The notes: generated from the letters alone by a model not told the origin. A stretch of DNA of 64,000 nucleotides from Lysobacter daejeonensis GH1-9 (GCF_000768355.1 NZ_AVPU01000009.1:47293-111292); one strand, 5' to 3'; positions 18,961 to 29,828 are shown, counted from the first letter of the stretch. Program-made: numbers and translations.

Positions 18961-19980
18961 ATGATACCCGCTGCCCCCCTCCCCATGCAGCCCGCCCCTT
19001 CCACGCCCCACGGTTGGCAGCAACTGTGGCGGGACGCGGTGCGCGACCCCCGCGAGCTGCTGGCCATGCTGGGGCTGGACGGACAGGTGCCGGCGCTGTC
19101 CGCGGAAGCCGCCGCCCAGTTCCCGCTGCGGGTACCCCGCGGGTTCGTGGCCCGCATGCGCCATGGCGACCCGGCGGACCCGCTGCTGCGCCAGACCCTG
19201 CCGCTGGATGCCGAGATGCGGCCGATGCCCGGCTTCAGCCTGGATGCGGTGGGCGATGCCGCCGCCAAGGCCGGAGACGGGGTGATCCGCAAGTACAACG
19301 GGCGGGCCCTGCTGGTCACCACCGGCAGCTGCGCCATCCATTGCCGCTACTGCTTCCGGCGCCACTTCCCCTATGCGGAGGAGACCGCCGCGGCCGGCGG
19401 CTGGCAGGGTGCCGTCGACCTGATCCGGGCCGACGACAGCATCCATGAGGTGATCCTGTCCGGGGGAGACCCGTGGTCGCTGGCCACCCACAAGCTGGTC
19501 GAGCTGACAGATGCCCTGGTCGGCTTGCCCCACCTGCGCAGGCTGCGCATCCACACCCGCCTGCCCGTGGTGCTGCCCGAACGCGTCGACGACGCCCTCC
19601 TGGCATGGCTGGACGCCCTCCCCTGGCCGGTTACGGTGGTCCTGCATGCCAACCACGCCAACGAGTTCGACGGGCAGGTGGACGCGGCATTGCGCCGGCT
19701 GCGCGGCACTGGCGCCCAGCTGCTCAACCAGGCGGTGCTGCTGCGGGGGGTCAATGACTCCGTGGATGCGCTGGCCGAACTGAGCGAGCGCGGACTGGCC
19801 GCCGGCGTGTTGCCCTACTACCTGCACCAGTTGGACCGCGTGCAAGGCGCCGCCCACTTCGAAGTGGACGATGACCGTGCCAGGGCCCTGCATGGCGGCC
19901 TGGCCGCCCGGCTTTCGGGCTACCTGGTGCCCAAGCTCGTCCGCGAGATCGCGGGGGATACCGGCAAGCGACCGCTGTAG
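18961..19980 (+). CDS. epmB: EF-P lysine 2,3-aminomutase
   Basis: A radical SAM, PLP-dependent enzyme that isomerises lysine to beta-lysine for EF-P. It is 339 aa. The 4Fe-4S cysteines are Cys124, Cys128 and Cys131 (CAIHCRYC), followed by FRRHFPYAE and SGGDPWSL. The PLP lysine should lie in the C-terminal [10 protein letters not shown] region. It lacks the long extensions of catabolic KamA. A -10-like TAGAAT lies at 18902. epmA is not in this window. Confidence 0.95.
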   Translation: MIPAAPLPMQPAPSTPHGWQQLWRDAVRDPRELLAMLGLDGQVPALSAEAAAQFPLRVPRGFVARMRHGDPADPLLRQTLPLDAEMRPMPGFSLDAVGDAAAKAGDGVIRKYNGRALLVTTGSCAIHCRYCFRRHFPYAEETAAAGGWQGAVDLIRADDSIHEVILSGGDPWSLATHKLVELTDALVGLPHLRRLRIHTRLPVVLPERVDDALLAWLDALPWPVTVVLHANHANEFDGQVDAALRRLRGTGAQLLNQAVLLRGVNDSVDALAELSERGLAAGVLPYYLHQLDRVQGAAHFEVDDDRARALHGGLAARLSGYLVPKLVREIAGDTGKRPL

Positions 19981-20055
19981 GTTCTGAGAACCCGCATGAG
20001 GGATCTGCTCTTTCTCATGGACGGCCACCGCCGCTTCGTGGCATAACCCCGACCC

Positions 20056-22143
20056 ATGGAGATCGCCATGCAAATCGGCAAGGACAAGGCCCTTCGCCTG
20101 CTCATCGTCGACGACAGCGTCGAGGCGGCGGAGGCCATTGTCAGTGGGCTGCGCAATGCCGGCATCGCCGTGCGCCCCACCCGCCCCGAAAACGAGGACG
20201 AGCTCAAGGCGTTGCTCGACAGCCAGACGCCCGACCTCATCATCGCCGCCCATGCGTCCCAGGCCGTCCCGCTGGCCCGGACGATGGCACTGGTGGTGGC
20301 CACCGGCAAGGACCTGCCGGTGCTGGTCCTGCACGACACGATCGACGATGCGCGCCTGCTCGAGGCCAGCGCCATGGGCGCACGCGGCATCCTGCTGCGC
20401 GACCGTGCCCCGCAGATCGAATACGTGATCCGTTCCGAGTGGACCGACCTGGAGGCGCGCCGTGCGCTCCGCCGGCTGGAGAACCACGTCCGCGAGACCG
20501 AGCGGCGCTGCGACGCGCTGATCGAATCCTCGCGCGACCCCATCGCGTACATCCACGAAGGCATGCACATCCGGGCCAATTCAGCCTACCTGGAGATGTT
20601 CGGCTTTGACTCGTTCGAGGATATCGAGGGCATGTCGCTGCTCGACCTCGTGGCGCCACAGTACGTGGAAGGCTTCAAGAAGCTGCTCAAGTCCCTGTCC
20701 AAGGGCGAGGCGCCCCCGCCGCGGCACGAGATCCAGGCCCGGACGCTGGACGGCGCGCAGTTCCCCGCGATGATGGAATTCACCGCTGCCACATACGAAG
20801 GCGAACCCTGCCAGCAACTCATCCTGCGCCGCCAGGAAACCGCCGCGGTGGATGAGGCGCTGCTGGAAGAACTGCGCCAGCGCGACCAGGTCACCGGCCT
20901 GCTCAACCGGCAGGCCTTCCTGCGGCAACTGGAGGACACTGTCGCCGACGCTGCACAGAACGCGACCCAGCATGGCCTGCTGTTGGTGGAACCCGACCAC
21001 TACGCCCGCCTGGTCCAGGAAATTGGCTTGGGTGCGGCGGATGATCTGGTCAGCGCCTGCGCCGAGCGCTTGCGCAAGGCACTCGGCCCCGACGACATCG
21101 CCGCCCGCTTTGGCGAACACCAGTTCGCGGTGCTGCGCCCGGGCGCCGACCACAGCGCAACCGTGGCGCTTGCCGACCGGGTGCTCGCGGCATTCGCCGA
21201 TGCCGTGCTGGAAATGGGCAACCATTCGCTCAACATCACCGCCAGCATCGGCGGCGTCCAGATCAGCCAGCGCATCGCCAGCATGACTGCGGTACTCGGC
21301 AAGGCCGCGGCCAGCGTGCAGTCGGCCATTGGCGTGGGTGGCAACCGCGTCGACCTCTTCGACCCGGGTGCCGTCGACCGCGCCGAGCAGGAGCGCATGG
21401 CCGCGTGGATCACGCGTATTCGCCAGGCGTTGGACGGCGACGGTTTCCTGATGCACTTCCAGCCGCTGATCGGCCTGCATGGCGAACCGCGCGAGATGTA
21501 CGAAGCATTCCTGCGACTGCGCGGCGAGCATGGCGAAATCGTGCAGCCACTGACTTTCCTGCAGGTCGCCGAGGAACACGGCCTGATGTGGGAGATCGAC
21601 CGCTGGGTGGTGGGCAAGGCGATCAGCCTGATCGGCGAGCGTGCCCGCAGCGGCCACGAAACCACGGTGCTGGTCAAGGTCACCGAGCATTCGCTGCAGG
21701 ACGACGCCCTGGCGCGGCACATCGAGGAGCAGTTGACCAAGCACGGTGCCGACGGGCGCCTGCTGGTCATCGAGATCCCCGAGTCGAAGGTGTTCACCCA
21801 CCTGCGCGCGGCGCAGGCGTTCCAGGCCCGGCTGGCACGGCTGGGCGTGCGCATCTGCCTGGAGCAGTTCGGCAGTGGGCTCAATTCTTTCCAGATGCTC
21901 AGCCACTTCGACGCCTCGGTGCTCAAGCTCGACCGTGCCTTCATGGAGGACCTGCCGGGCAACTCCGAGCACCAGGCGCGCATCCGCGATATGGCCGGCA
22001 AAGCGCGTGAATTGGGCAAGATGACCATCGCCGAATTCGTGCAGGATGCGGGCAGCATGTCCATCCTGTTTGGCGCGGGGGTGGACTACGCGCAGGGGCA
22101 CTTCCTCGCGGCGTCCAGCCCGAGCATGGACTACGAGTTCTAA
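20056..22143 (+). CDS. fimX: FimX-like c-di-GMP effector (REC-PAS-degenerate GGDEF-degenerate EAL)
   Basis: 695 aa. In order: a receiver-like domain (about 1-130, [16 protein letters not shown]), a PAS domain (about 155-265, [20 protein letters not shown]), a GGDEF-fold domain whose signature is GEHQF (about 352), and an EAL-fold domain in which EAL reads EAF (about 484) and DDFGTG reads EQFGSG. Both enzymatic motifs are lost, as in Pseudomonas and Xanthomonas FimX, where the EAL domain binds c-di-GMP and works with PilZ and PilB in type IV pilus extension. A second ATG four codons on is possible. Confidence 0.88.
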   Translation: MEIAMQIGKDKALRLLIVDDSVEAAEAIVSGLRNAGIAVRPTRPENEDELKALLDSQTPDLIIAAHASQAVPLARTMALVVATGKDLPVLVLHDTIDDARLLEASAMGARGILLRDRAPQIEYVIRSEWTDLEARRALRRLENHVRETERRCDALIESSRDPIAYIHEGMHIRANSAYLEMFGFDSFEDIEGMSLLDLVAPQYVEGFKKLLKSLSKGEAPPPRHEIQARTLDGAQFPAMMEFTAATYEGEPCQQLILRRQETAAVDEALLEELRQRDQVTGLLNRQAFLRQLEDTVADAAQNATQHGLLLVEPDHYARLVQEIGLGAADDLVSACAERLRKALGPDDIAARFGEHQFAVLRPGADHSATVALADRVLAAFADAVLEMGNHSLNITASIGGVQISQRIASMTAVLGKAAASVQSAIGVGGNRVDLFDPGAVDRAEQERMAAWITRIRQALDGDGFLMHFQPLIGLHGEPREMYEAFLRLRGEHGEIVQPLTFLQVAEEHGLMWEIDRWVVGKAISLIGERARSGHETTVLVKVTEHSLQDDALARHIEEQLTKHGADGRLLVIEIPESKVFTHLRAAQAFQARLARLGVRICLEQFGSGLNSFQMLSHFDASVLKLDRAFMEDLPGNSEHQARIRDMAGKARELGKMTIAEFVQDAGSMSILFGAGVDYAQGHFLAASSPSMDYEF

Positions 22144-22217
22144 AGTTCGCGCTAAGGCCCGCCTCCTGCTCCGCGCGGCGCCTCGTCTGGCATGCCACGA
22201 CAACCGGGGCCAGAACG

Positions 22218-22244
22218 AAAAAGCCCGCCTTCCGGCGGGCTTTT
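22218..22244. terminator. Bidirectional terminator between fimX and htpX
   Basis: A GCCCGCC/GGCGGGC stem with TTCC loop, flanked by AAAAA and TTTT, placed between two converging genes. Confidence 0.9.
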
Positions 22245-22265
22245 CCTTGGCTTGATGGCCAGGTG

Positions 22266-23174
22266 TCACCCGACCACGGTGCCACGCACCGGCGCGACCG
22301 GAGCGTCACGCAATGCCTGGATGCGTTCCGCCAGCGGAGGGTGGCTCATCAGCAGCTTGCGCAGGCCGTGACCCACCGCACCACTGATACCGAAGGCCGC
22401 CACCTGCTTGGGCAGGGTGCTCTCACCATACGTCTGCGAGAGGCGCTCCAGCGCGGCAATCATCTTCTGGCGCCCGGCGAGGTTGGCGCCACCGGCGTCC
22501 GCGCGGAATTCGCGGTAACGCGAGAACCACATCGCGATCATGCTGGCGAACAAGCCAAACACCATGTCCAGTACGAACACGATCACGTAGTAGCCGATGC
22601 CGGGACCACCTTCGCGGTTGCCGTTGAGGTAACCGTCCACCACGCGACCGACCACGCGGGCCAGCACGATCACGAAGGTGTTCAGTACGCCCTGGATGAG
22701 CGCCATCGTCACCATGTCGCCGTTGGCCACGTGGCTGACCTCATGGGCCAGCACGGCTTCGGCCTCATCGCGGTTCATGGCGCGCAGCAGGCCGGTCGAC
22801 ACGGCGACGAGCGAGTTGTTGCGGCTGGGGCCGGTGGCGAAGGCGTTGATCTCCGGGGCGTCATAGATGGCCACTTCGGGCATCTTGATGCCGGCGGCCT
22901 CGGCCTGGCGACGCACCGTGGTGACCAGCCATTGCTCGGCCTCGTTGCGCGGCTGTTCGATCACGTGCGCGCCGGTGGAACGCTTGGCCATCCACTTCGA
23001 GATCATCAGCGAGATGAACGAACCGCCGAAGCCGAAGACCGTCGCCATCACCAGCAGGGCACCATTGTTGCCCAGTGTCACGCCGAACACGTTCTGCAGC
23101 ACCGCCATGACGATGCTCAGCAACGCCAGCACGGCGAGGTTGGTGGCAAGGAAAAGTACGATCCGCTTGAACAT
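22266..23174 (-). CDS. htpX: Membrane zinc protease HtpX
   Basis: An inner-membrane M48 protease of 302 aa for quality control of membrane proteins. Two N-terminal helices ([18 protein letters not shown] and [18 protein letters not shown]) precede the metal site HEVSH (His144-His148). Two more helices and the third ligand region ([15 protein letters not shown]) follow. The N-terminus MFKRIVLFL is standard; a start seven codons upstream is rejected. Confidence 0.95.
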   Translation of the reverse strand: MFKRIVLFLATNLAVLALLSIVMAVLQNVFGVTLGNNGALLVMATVFGFGGSFISLMISKWMAKRSTGAHVIEQPRNEAEQWLVTTVRRQAEAAGIKMPEVAIYDAPEINAFATGPSRNNSLVAVSTGLLRAMNRDEAEAVLAHEVSHVANGDMVTMALIQGVLNTFVIVLARVVGRVVDGYLNGNREGGPGIGYYVIVFVLDMVFGLFASMIAMWFSRYREFRADAGGANLAGRQKMIAALERLSQTYGESTLPKQVAAFGISGAVGHGLRKLLMSHPPLAERIQALRDAPVAPVRGTVVG

Positions 23175-23285
23175 GCTCAGAATCCTGCCGCGCACCGTGC
23201 GCGGATACCGGAAAAGTGTGGCAGTCTCGCATGGATTTCAAGTGAACCCGCCCGCTTTGCCGCATCTGTCGCCGCACCTGTCCGC

Positions 23286-24185
23286 GTGAGCACGCCCGTC
23301 CCCGCCCCTTCCTATCGCGGCCGTTTCGCCCCGTCCCCGACCGGTGACCTGCATGCCGGCTCCCTCCTGGCGGCCTTCGGCAGCTGGCTGCTGGCACGCC
23401 ACGCTGGCGGCCGCTGGCTGGTGCGCGTGGAGGACGTCGATGCGCCGCGCGAGGTGCCCGGGGCGGCCCAGCGACAACTCCAGACTCTGGCGGCCTTTGG
23501 CCTGCATCCGGACGAGCCGGTGGTTTTCCAGCACCAGCGGGGTGCGCTGTACCAGGCCGCATTGGACCAACTGCTGTCCACGGGGCAGGCGTTCGTCTGC
23601 CATTGCAGCCGCACCGTCCTCGCCGCGAATGGTGGCATCCACCGGGCGTGCGTGGCCACTGCCCCCCGCCCCGATCCCGCCGTGCGCCTGCGCGTGGAGG
23701 ATGGAACCCTCATAACCTTCGACGATGCAATCCAGGGTCCGCAACGGCAGGACGTGGCGCGCGACGTTGGGGACTTCGTGATCCGTCGCGCCGACGGCTG
23801 CTGGGCCTACCAGCTGGCGGTGGTGGTCGACGATGCCGACCAGGGCATTACCGACGTGGTGCGCGGCGCCGACCTGCTGGACTCCACCCCGCGGCAGATC
23901 CTGCTGCAGCGCGCGCTTGGCCTGCCGCAGCCCCGCTATGCGCACCTGCCGCTGCTGCTCGATGCACACGGCCGCAAGTTGTCCAAGACGGACGCCGCAC
24001 ACCCGGTGGACCCCAACAACCCGCTGCCCGCCCTTCGCACCGCGTGGCGCGAGCTCGGCCAGCCAGCGGAGGCACTGGCCACGTCGCTCGATGTCCCGGG
24101 CCTGCTCACCGACGCGCAGGCTGTTTTCGATCCGCGCCGCATCCCGGCCACCGCATCGACCAAAGTCGCCGCATTGCAGCATTAA
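23286..24185 (+). CDS. gluQ: Glutamyl-Q tRNA(Asp) synthetase
   Basis: Attaches glutamate to queuosine in the anticodon of tRNA-Asp. It is 299 aa, a GluRS catalytic core without the anticodon-binding domain. It shows the class I motif [12 protein letters not shown], an insert with the CHC and C zinc ligands ([16 protein letters not shown]), and KLSKT (about 231). The start is GTG at 23286; the frame is open far upstream but overlaps htpX on the other strand, and homologous sequence begins at [10 protein letters not shown]. Confidence 0.93.
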   Translation: MSTPVPAPSYRGRFAPSPTGDLHAGSLLAAFGSWLLARHAGGRWLVRVEDVDAPREVPGAAQRQLQTLAAFGLHPDEPVVFQHQRGALYQAALDQLLSTGQAFVCHCSRTVLAANGGIHRACVATAPRPDPAVRLRVEDGTLITFDDAIQGPQRQDVARDVGDFVIRRADGCWAYQLAVVVDDADQGITDVVRGADLLDSTPRQILLQRALGLPQPRYAHLPLLLDAHGRKLSKTDAAHPVDPNNPLPALRTAWRELGQPAEALATSLDVPGLLTDAQAVFDPRRIPATASTKVAALQH

Positions 24186-24248
24186 AGTTTCACAATGTAG
24201 GACTAGTATCGAGGCGGAGCCGCAAGGTCGCGGCATGGAGAAGGCGGC

Positions 24249-24989
24249 ATGCAATCACGCGTTGCACTGGTCACGGGTGGTACGGGCGGTATCGGTACCG
24301 CCATCGTCAAGAAGCTGGCGGACATGGGGCACCGTGTGGCGACCAACTACCGCAACGAGGAAAAAGCCAAGGCCTGGCAGGAACGGATGAAGGCCGACGG
24401 CTATGACGTCGCCTTGGTGAAAGGTGACGTGACTTCGCCCGACGAGGCCGCGGCCATGGTGCACGAGGTCGAGCAGAAGCTCGGCCCGGTGGAGATCCTG
24501 GTCAACAACGCCGGCATCACCCGCGATGGCACCTTCCACCGCATGAAGCCCGAGCAGTGGACCGAGGTGATCAACACCAACCTCAACTCGGTGTTCAACG
24601 TGACCCGCCCGGTGATCGAAGGCATGCGCGACCGCAAGTGGGGCCGCATCATCCAGATCAGCTCGATCAACGGTCTGAAGGGTCAGTACGGCCAGGCCAA
24701 CTACGCCGCGGCCAAGGCCGGCATGCATGGTTTCACCATTTCGCTGGCGCGCGAGAACGCCAAGCTGGGCATCACCGTGAACACCATCTCCCCGGGCTAC
24801 ATCGCCACCGACATGGTGATGGCCGTGCCGGAGGAGGTGCGCGCCAAGATCGTGGCCGACATCCCCACCGGCCGCTTGGGCACCCCTGCGGAAATCGCCT
24901 ACGGCGTGGGCTTCCTCGCCGCCGAGGAGGCCAGCTGGATCACCGGCAGCAACCTCGACATCAACGGCGGCCACCACATGGGTTGGTAA
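24249..24989 (+). CDS. phaB: Acetoacetyl-CoA reductase
   Basis: A short-chain dehydrogenase reducing acetoacetyl-CoA to (R)-3-hydroxybutyryl-CoA for polyhydroxyalkanoate. It is 246 aa. It shows the cofactor motif TGGTGGIG, NNAGITRD, the catalytic Ser near 139 (QISSING), and Tyr152-Lys156 (NYAAAKAG). NYRNEEKAKAW is the PhaB-type NADP-binding segment. phaR lies downstream, supporting PhaB over the FabG paralogue. A -10-like TAGTAT lies at 24204-24209. Confidence 0.9.
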   Translation: MQSRVALVTGGTGGIGTAIVKKLADMGHRVATNYRNEEKAKAWQERMKADGYDVALVKGDVTSPDEAAAMVHEVEQKLGPVEILVNNAGITRDGTFHRMKPEQWTEVINTNLNSVFNVTRPVIEGMRDRKWGRIIQISSINGLKGQYGQANYAAAKAGMHGFTISLARENAKLGITVNTISPGYIATDMVMAVPEEVRAKIVADIPTGRLGTPAEIAYGVGFLAAEEASWITGSNLDINGGHHMGW

Positions 24990-25101
24990 GCCCCTGCCGT
25001 GGCGGTTGCACGACGACCGGCCGCGCCCCCTCCCAAACCTTGGCCGGCACCCGTTGCCGGCCTTGTCACTTCTGGACCCGGTAGCTGTTCAACTGGCCAG
25101 T

Positions 25102-25136
25102 TGCAAGGCCGCGCGTGCTGCGCCATGCTGCAAGGC
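25102..25136 (+). repeat. Direct repeat TGCAAGGC x2 upstream of phaR
   Basis: TGCAAGGC occurs at 25102-25109 and 25129-25136, 27 bp apart, with TGCTGC copies between. PhaR proteins bind TGC-rich sites and autoregulate in other bacteria, so this may be its operator. The 170-bp phaB-phaR gap holds nothing else that I can identify. Confidence 0.35.
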
Positions 25137-25160
25137 ACCACGATTTAGAGTTCCCGCTCG

Positions 25161-25652
25161 ATGGCCTCGACCCGCGTCATCAAGAAGTATCCGAATCGTC
25201 GTCTTTACGACACCGAGATCTCCAGCTACATCACCATCGAGGACGTGCGCCAGCTCATCGTCGACGGCGAGGATTTCGAGGTGCGCGATGCACGCTCCGG
25301 CGAAGACCTGACCCGCCAGGTGCTGCTGCAGATCATCTCCGAGCATGAGCAGGACGGTGAGCCGGTGCTGTCGACGCAGCTGCTGAGCCAGATCATCCGC
25401 TTCTACGGTGACTCGCTGCAGGGCTTCATGGGCAACTACCTGGAACGCTCGATGCAAGTGTTCCTGGACCAGCAGCAGCAGTTCCGCAGCCAGATGGGCG
25501 GGGTACTGGGCCAGACCCCGTGGTCGCTGATGAACCAGCTCACCGAGCGCAACATGGCCATGTGGAAGGACTTCCAACAGAACCTGACCGGCAGTGTGGG
25601 TTCCTCACCCAACACGACGCGCAAACCGCCGGACCCCAAGCGCGGACGCTGA
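25161..25652 (+). CDS. phaR: Polyhydroxyalkanoate synthesis repressor PhaR
   Basis: A 163-aa DNA-binding regulator that senses PHA granules. The N-terminal PHB/PHA accumulation regulator domain is nearly canonical (RVIKKYPNRRLYDTEISSYI, residues 5-24), then two PhaR repeats (LLSQIIRFYGDSLQGFMGNY, LERSMQVFLDQQQ). The C-terminal tail is Lys/Arg/Pro-rich. The PHA synthase and phasins are not in the window. Confidence 0.95.
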   Translation: MASTRVIKKYPNRRLYDTEISSYITIEDVRQLIVDGEDFEVRDARSGEDLTRQVLLQIISEHEQDGEPVLSTQLLSQIIRFYGDSLQGFMGNYLERSMQVFLDQQQQFRSQMGGVLGQTPWSLMNQLTERNMAMWKDFQQNLTGSVGSSPNTTRKPPDPKRGR

Positions 25653-25673
25653 GAGCAAGCCTCTCGCCAGTTG

Positions 25674-25699
25674 AAAAAGCCGGCCTTGGCCGGCTTTTT
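25674..25699. terminator. Terminator after phaR
   Basis: A 12-bp perfect inverted repeat (AAAAAGCCGGCC/GGCCGGCTTTTT) 21 nt after phaR, symmetrical and therefore usable by the converging M48 gene too. Confidence 0.9.
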
Positions 25700-25795
25700 C
25701 TTTGGGGCCTGGGCGAAATCTCGCCCGCCCGGCGCCAAACTGAGTTCCCGCTTGCATCTCCTAGGCCAGCGGGTTGCTCCTCGGCGGGCGGCTCC

Positions 25796-26728
25796 TCAGC
25801 GACTGGACGTGGCAGCACCCTGTGGGCAGTACTTGGCACGGAACGCCTGTGCCTGCGGCATCAACGACTGCAGATGCTGGATGCGATTGGCGGGATTGGG
25901 GTGCGTAGACGCGAACTCCGGCGGTCGCTCCCCGCCGCCCAGCGTGGCCATCCGCTCCCAAAGGGGAATGGCTTCCTGCGGGTCATAGCACGCGGCCGCG
26001 GCCAGCATCAGCCCGACTTCGTCCGCTTGCGTCTCGTGGTTGCGCCCGTACGGCAGGATGAACCCGTACTGCGCACCCGCGCCCAACGCCGCCATCACCG
26101 CCTGCTGTTGCTGGGGGTCCATGCCGCCGACGGCCATGCCGGCCGCCACCTGCCCCATCTGCACCAGTTTCTGCTGCGCCATGCGCTGCGAACCGTGGCG
26201 AAGCAGAGCGTGGGCGATCTCATGCCCCATTACCACGGCCATCGCATTCTGGTTCTGGGCCACCGGAATCAATCCGGTATAGACCGCCATCTTCCCACCG
26301 GGCAGGCAGAATGCATTCGCCTCGTCGGACTGGATCACCGCCACGTCCCATTGGAAGTTCTGGTGGGAGGTCGGCACTTCCTGTTGGTTCGCAGCGGCCA
26401 GGTCGGCGGTCACGGCCGGCACGCGGCTCACCAGGCGTTGGGCGATTGTGCGGATCTGCTGGCTGACTTCCGCGTTGGCGGGCAACAGCGCGCCTTGCGA
26501 CTGCGCATCGCCCACCACTTCCTGGAACGCCTGCGCGCCCAGTTGCACCTCTTCCTCCGGCGTGGCGCCGTAGTGCGCCTTTTCGCCCGTGTACGGGTCG
26601 ACCTTGGCGCTGCCGAACCACTGCCAGGCCGCATAACCGGCGAACAGGATCAGGATCCACCAGCGGATGCCGCCACCGCGACGCTGTCCGCCTGCCTGCC
26701 GCCGGCCGCCCAAAGGATCAGTCCTCAT
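25796..26728 (-). CDS. M48-family metalloprotease, membrane-anchored
   Basis: 310 aa. A Gly/Arg-rich N-terminus and one anchor helix (IRWWILILFAGYAAWQWF, residues 21-38) precede a periplasmic M48 domain with HEIAH (about 169-173) and the third ligand in HETQADEVG. It resembles LoiP/YcaL-type outer-envelope quality-control proteases. AGGAG lies 10 nt before ATG 26728. The next minus-strand gene ends 17 nt upstream, so the two may be co-transcribed. Confidence 0.88.
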   Translation of the reverse strand: MRTDPLGGRRQAGGQRRGGGIRWWILILFAGYAAWQWFGSAKVDPYTGEKAHYGATPEEEVQLGAQAFQEVVGDAQSQGALLPANAEVSQQIRTIAQRLVSRVPAVTADLAAANQQEVPTSHQNFQWDVAVIQSDEANAFCLPGGKMAVYTGLIPVAQNQNAMAVVMGHEIAHALLRHGSQRMAQQKLVQMGQVAAGMAVGGMDPQQQQAVMAALGAGAQYGFILPYGRNHETQADEVGLMLAAAACYDPQEAIPLWERMATLGGGERPPEFASTHPNPANRIQHLQSLMPQAQAFRAKYCPQGAATSSR

Positions 26729-26745
26729 GCCACGTGCTCCTGGAT

Positions 26746-28590
26746 TCAGATATCCCGCACGACCCGGAAGCCAACGCGGGCATTGGTGGTGTTGCGATCA
26801 CTGCCCAGGCGCCACGCCGACCGGGTCTGCGCCGGCGAACTGGCCCATGAGCCGCCACGCACCACCGCCGTACGGCAGCCCGGATTCACCCAGGCCTCGC
26901 CATCGTCGGGGGCGCGGCGGTAGGTGTCGTGCCAACAGTCCGCCACCCACTCGCTCACATTGCCGGCGAGGTCGTGAAGACCGTATGCATTGACTGAATA
27001 GTTGCCGACCGGTGCGGGGCCCCACGCGCCATCGCCGTAACCATCGAACGCGTTGCGCCAGCCTCGGCCACTGGGCGATGCATCCTTGCCTCCGGTGAAA
27101 TTGCCCGCGCCTGCCGGGGGAATGTCTCCCTGCCAGGGAAAGCGCGACACGCTGCCCGCGCGCAGGGCGTATTCAAACTCGGCCTCGCTGGGCAGGCGGT
27201 AGGCCTGGCCCGTTTGTGCGGACAGCCACTCGGCATAGGCATGCGCGTCCTGCCAGCTCACATGCAGCACGGGCAGGTTCGCCGCGGCCGGCTTGCCGGC
27301 GTAGTCCGAGCGCCAATCCACGCTGCTCCTGCGCACCAGGTTGCCGCTGCGCTCGTCGTAGGCAATGGAGTAACCGCGGCGTTCGGCGCGCGAGCGGTAG
27401 CCGGTGGCCGCCACGAAGCGGGCGAACTCGCCGACCGTGACTTCGGTGCGGGCCATGGCCAAGCCACGGTCGAAGCGGATGTTGCGGGCCGGATACTCCG
27501 CGTCGCCGGCGTCGCGCTCCCCGTCGGCCGCCCCCATGCGGAAAGCGCCGTGCGGAATAACCACCATCTGCGGGCCACGGCCGCCATTGCGCAGCGCCTC
27601 GGTGAACACCTGGCCCGGGCGGAACACCCCGTAATGCGATGCGAGTTCGATCCGCTCGCGCAGTTCCACCGCGGCGGGGTCACCCGCAGGCGCGATGCGC
27701 AGCAGAGACGCAAGGTGACCGCGGGCCGCATCCAAGCCCCCCTCCTTGGCCAGTGCAGCAATGCCCAGATCGCGCAATTCGCGGATGCGTGCTGCACGCC
27801 GCCCGACAATCTGGACCCGGGCATGCTCAACGGTGCCCAAGTCGCCGCGCACCCTGCTGGCAAACGAGAGCCAACGCTCGGCCGCCGCATAGTCGTGTTC
27901 GTCCGCGGCCAACTCGGCGCGTCGGATCAGCAAGCTCTCGGCCGCAGCCAGGCCTTGATTCGCGCGGGCATCGCCCGGACGCCACTGCAACGCCTGCCGG
28001 AAGTGGCGCAGCGCCCCACCCTTGCCACCCTCGCCCACCTCACCCTCGGCCAGCGCACGTTCGCCGCGGCGGTTGGCGTTGGCGGCCTCTTCCGCTCGGT
28101 CCACCCGGCCGAGGTAGGCCTGCACGGCCGCATCGGCGGGCGCGACAGTGCGCGCCACGGCGGCGACCTCGAAGGCTTTGCGCAGCGCGTCGGCATCGTT
28201 GTCGATCGCTGCGAGGGCGGCATCGCCCTGGGCGACCAACGCAGTGGTGGCTTGGGACAGCGTCTCGGTGACGGTCTGGTCATCGGGCGCATGCCTGGTC
28301 AAGGCCAGCAGGATCGGCAGAGCGCTGTCCGCATCGGCAAACAGGGTGCCCTTGGCCAGGGCGGCTTCGGCCTTTCGTTTCAGGGCAAGGACGTTGGCCT
28401 CCGTCACTTCCACTGCCGGCGGATGCCAGGGGCCGACCGGTGAGACAGCCTGATCCTTGCTGACCGTCACGGTGGGACGCGCGCCCGTGGCCGCCTCGTC
28501 TGCGGCTGCTCCATGGTCGCCGCCCTGCTCGCGGGAACACCCCGCCAGCAGCAGAGCCGCTACCATGCTCGCCATCACGATCGCCCGCAA
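26746..28590 (-). CDS. FGE/SUMF1-fold lipoprotein without catalytic cysteines
   Basis: 614 aa. A lipoprotein signal peptide (MASMVAALLLAGCS) precedes a long Ala-rich helical region with TPR-like character (about 60-310), then a formylglycine-generating-enzyme-type domain (about 345-614). The domain has MVVIPHGAFRMGA, RTEVTVGEFARF, RLPSEAEFEYALR, GNVSEWVADCW and VVRGGSWASSP. The pair of cysteines after RGGSW in true FGE is absent, so it is unlikely to make formylglycine; a binding or structural role is more probable. TTG at 28590 has AGGAG upstream; ATG at 28575 is the alternative. Confidence 0.85.
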   Translation of the reverse strand: MRAIVMASMVAALLLAGCSREQGGDHGAAADEAATGARPTVTVSKDQAVSPVGPWHPPAVEVTEANVLALKRKAEAALAKGTLFADADSALPILLALTRHAPDDQTVTETLSQATTALVAQGDAALAAIDNDADALRKAFEVAAVARTVAPADAAVQAYLGRVDRAEEAANANRRGERALAEGEVGEGGKGGALRHFRQALQWRPGDARANQGLAAAESLLIRRAELAADEHDYAAAERWLSFASRVRGDLGTVEHARVQIVGRRAARIRELRDLGIAALAKEGGLDAARGHLASLLRIAPAGDPAAVELRERIELASHYGVFRPGQVFTEALRNGGRGPQMVVIPHGAFRMGAADGERDAGDAEYPARNIRFDRGLAMARTEVTVGEFARFVAATGYRSRAERRGYSIAYDERSGNLVRRSSVDWRSDYAGKPAAANLPVLHVSWQDAHAYAEWLSAQTGQAYRLPSEAEFEYALRAGSVSRFPWQGDIPPAGAGNFTGGKDASPSGRGWRNAFDGYGDGAWGPAPVGNYSVNAYGLHDLAGNVSEWVADCWHDTYRRAPDDGEAWVNPGCRTAVVRGGSWASSPAQTRSAWRLGSDRNTTNARVGFRVVRDI

Positions 28591-28672
28591 TCGCCCTCTC
28601 CTGTCCGGCCTACCCTGGATGCCGGCCCGGGTGAAAGTAGGCTATTGTCGCCCGCCCCGGCAACCCAAACGC

Positions 28673-29815
28673 GTGAACGACCACCCCGTGCCCATCTGGA
28701 TCAACGACCCCGTCGCGCTGCAGGCGCGCTTCGCCCAACGCCCGGCCCGCATCGGGCTGGATACCGAGTTCATCCGCGAGCGCACCTTCTGGCCGCAACT
28801 GGCGCTGGTGCAGATCGCGCTGGACACGGGCGCAGACACGTTGGAGCCGAACGACATCCTGCTGGTCGACCCGCTGGTGCCAGGCATGGCCGACGCGTTG
28901 GCCGCGATCCTGGCCGACACCGCCATCCTCAAAGTGATGCACAGCCCCAGCGAGGATCTGGTGGCGTTTCGGCACACGTGCGGTGTGGTGCCGTCCCCCC
29001 TGTTCGACACACAGGCCGCGGCGGCGATGGCGGGTATTGGCGGCGGACTGGGCTACCAGAAGCTGGTGGAGCAACTGACCGGTACCGCCCTGCCCAAGGG
29101 CGAGACGCGCTCGGACTGGTTGCGCCGCCCGCTGTCGGCGGCACAACTGGAATATGCCGCCGACGACGTGCGCCACCTGTTCGAGATGCACGACATCCTC
29201 GCCGACCAGCTGGAGCGCACCGGCCGCAGCGTCTGGCTGGCCGAAGACGCCACGCGCACGGTGACCAATGCGGTGAACGAGGGCCCGGAGCGCTGGCCAC
29301 ACCTGTCCTTGCGTAGCGCCGGCATCCTGGAGCCCGATGCGCAGCGTCGCCTGCTGCGCCTGCTGCGTTGGCGTGACCAGTACGCGCGCGCGCACGACCG
29401 CCCGCGCACCTGGATCCTGGACAACGAGTTGGCCGTCAGCCTTGCCCGCACCCCGCCCATCGACCTGGCGGGGTTGCTACGCGTCTTCGACAGCCAGCCC
29501 AAGGCCCCGCGCAAGCTGGCCGACGCGGTCTGGCAGGCGCTGCAGACGCCGCTGGCGGATGAAGCTGACGCCCCCGACGCGCGCCAGGCCGAAGCCCGCG
29601 ACAAGAACCGCCTGCGCCGCCTGCAGGACGCCGTGGCCGCGCGCAGCCGTGAGCTCGAATTGCCCGATGGCGTGCTGGCCTCGCGCCGTTGGCTGGAAGC
29701 GTTGATGGACACCGGCGAGTGGCCCGATGCCATCGGTGGCTGGCGACGCACCGTCCTGGAGCCGGTGCTGGCGCCTTTGCTGACGACTAGCGACAACGCA
29801 TCGACGTCCGTATAA
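28673..29815 (+). CDS. rnd: Ribonuclease D
   Basis: A 3'-5' exoribonuclease trimming tRNA and other small RNAs. It is 380 aa. DEDD residues are visible: Asp and Glu in [10 protein letters not shown], Asp in [10 protein letters not shown], and Asp in [11 protein letters not shown]. An HRDC domain follows (about 210-290, including [14 protein letters not shown]). Start is GTG at 28673 (VNDHPVPIW) or GTG at 28688 (VPIWIND). It ends just before a tRNA gene. Confidence 0.93.
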   Translation: MNDHPVPIWINDPVALQARFAQRPARIGLDTEFIRERTFWPQLALVQIALDTGADTLEPNDILLVDPLVPGMADALAAILADTAILKVMHSPSEDLVAFRHTCGVVPSPLFDTQAAAAMAGIGGGLGYQKLVEQLTGTALPKGETRSDWLRRPLSAAQLEYAADDVRHLFEMHDILADQLERTGRSVWLAEDATRTVTNAVNEGPERWPHLSLRSAGILEPDAQRRLLRLLRWRDQYARAHDRPRTWILDNELAVSLARTPPIDLAGLLRVFDSQPKAPRKLADAVWQALQTPLADEADAPDARQAEARDKNRLRRLQDAVAARSRELELPDGVLASRRWLEALMDTGEWPDAIGGWRRTVLEPVLAPLLTTSDNASTSV

Positions 29816-29828
29816 TGCCGCCTGCCGT

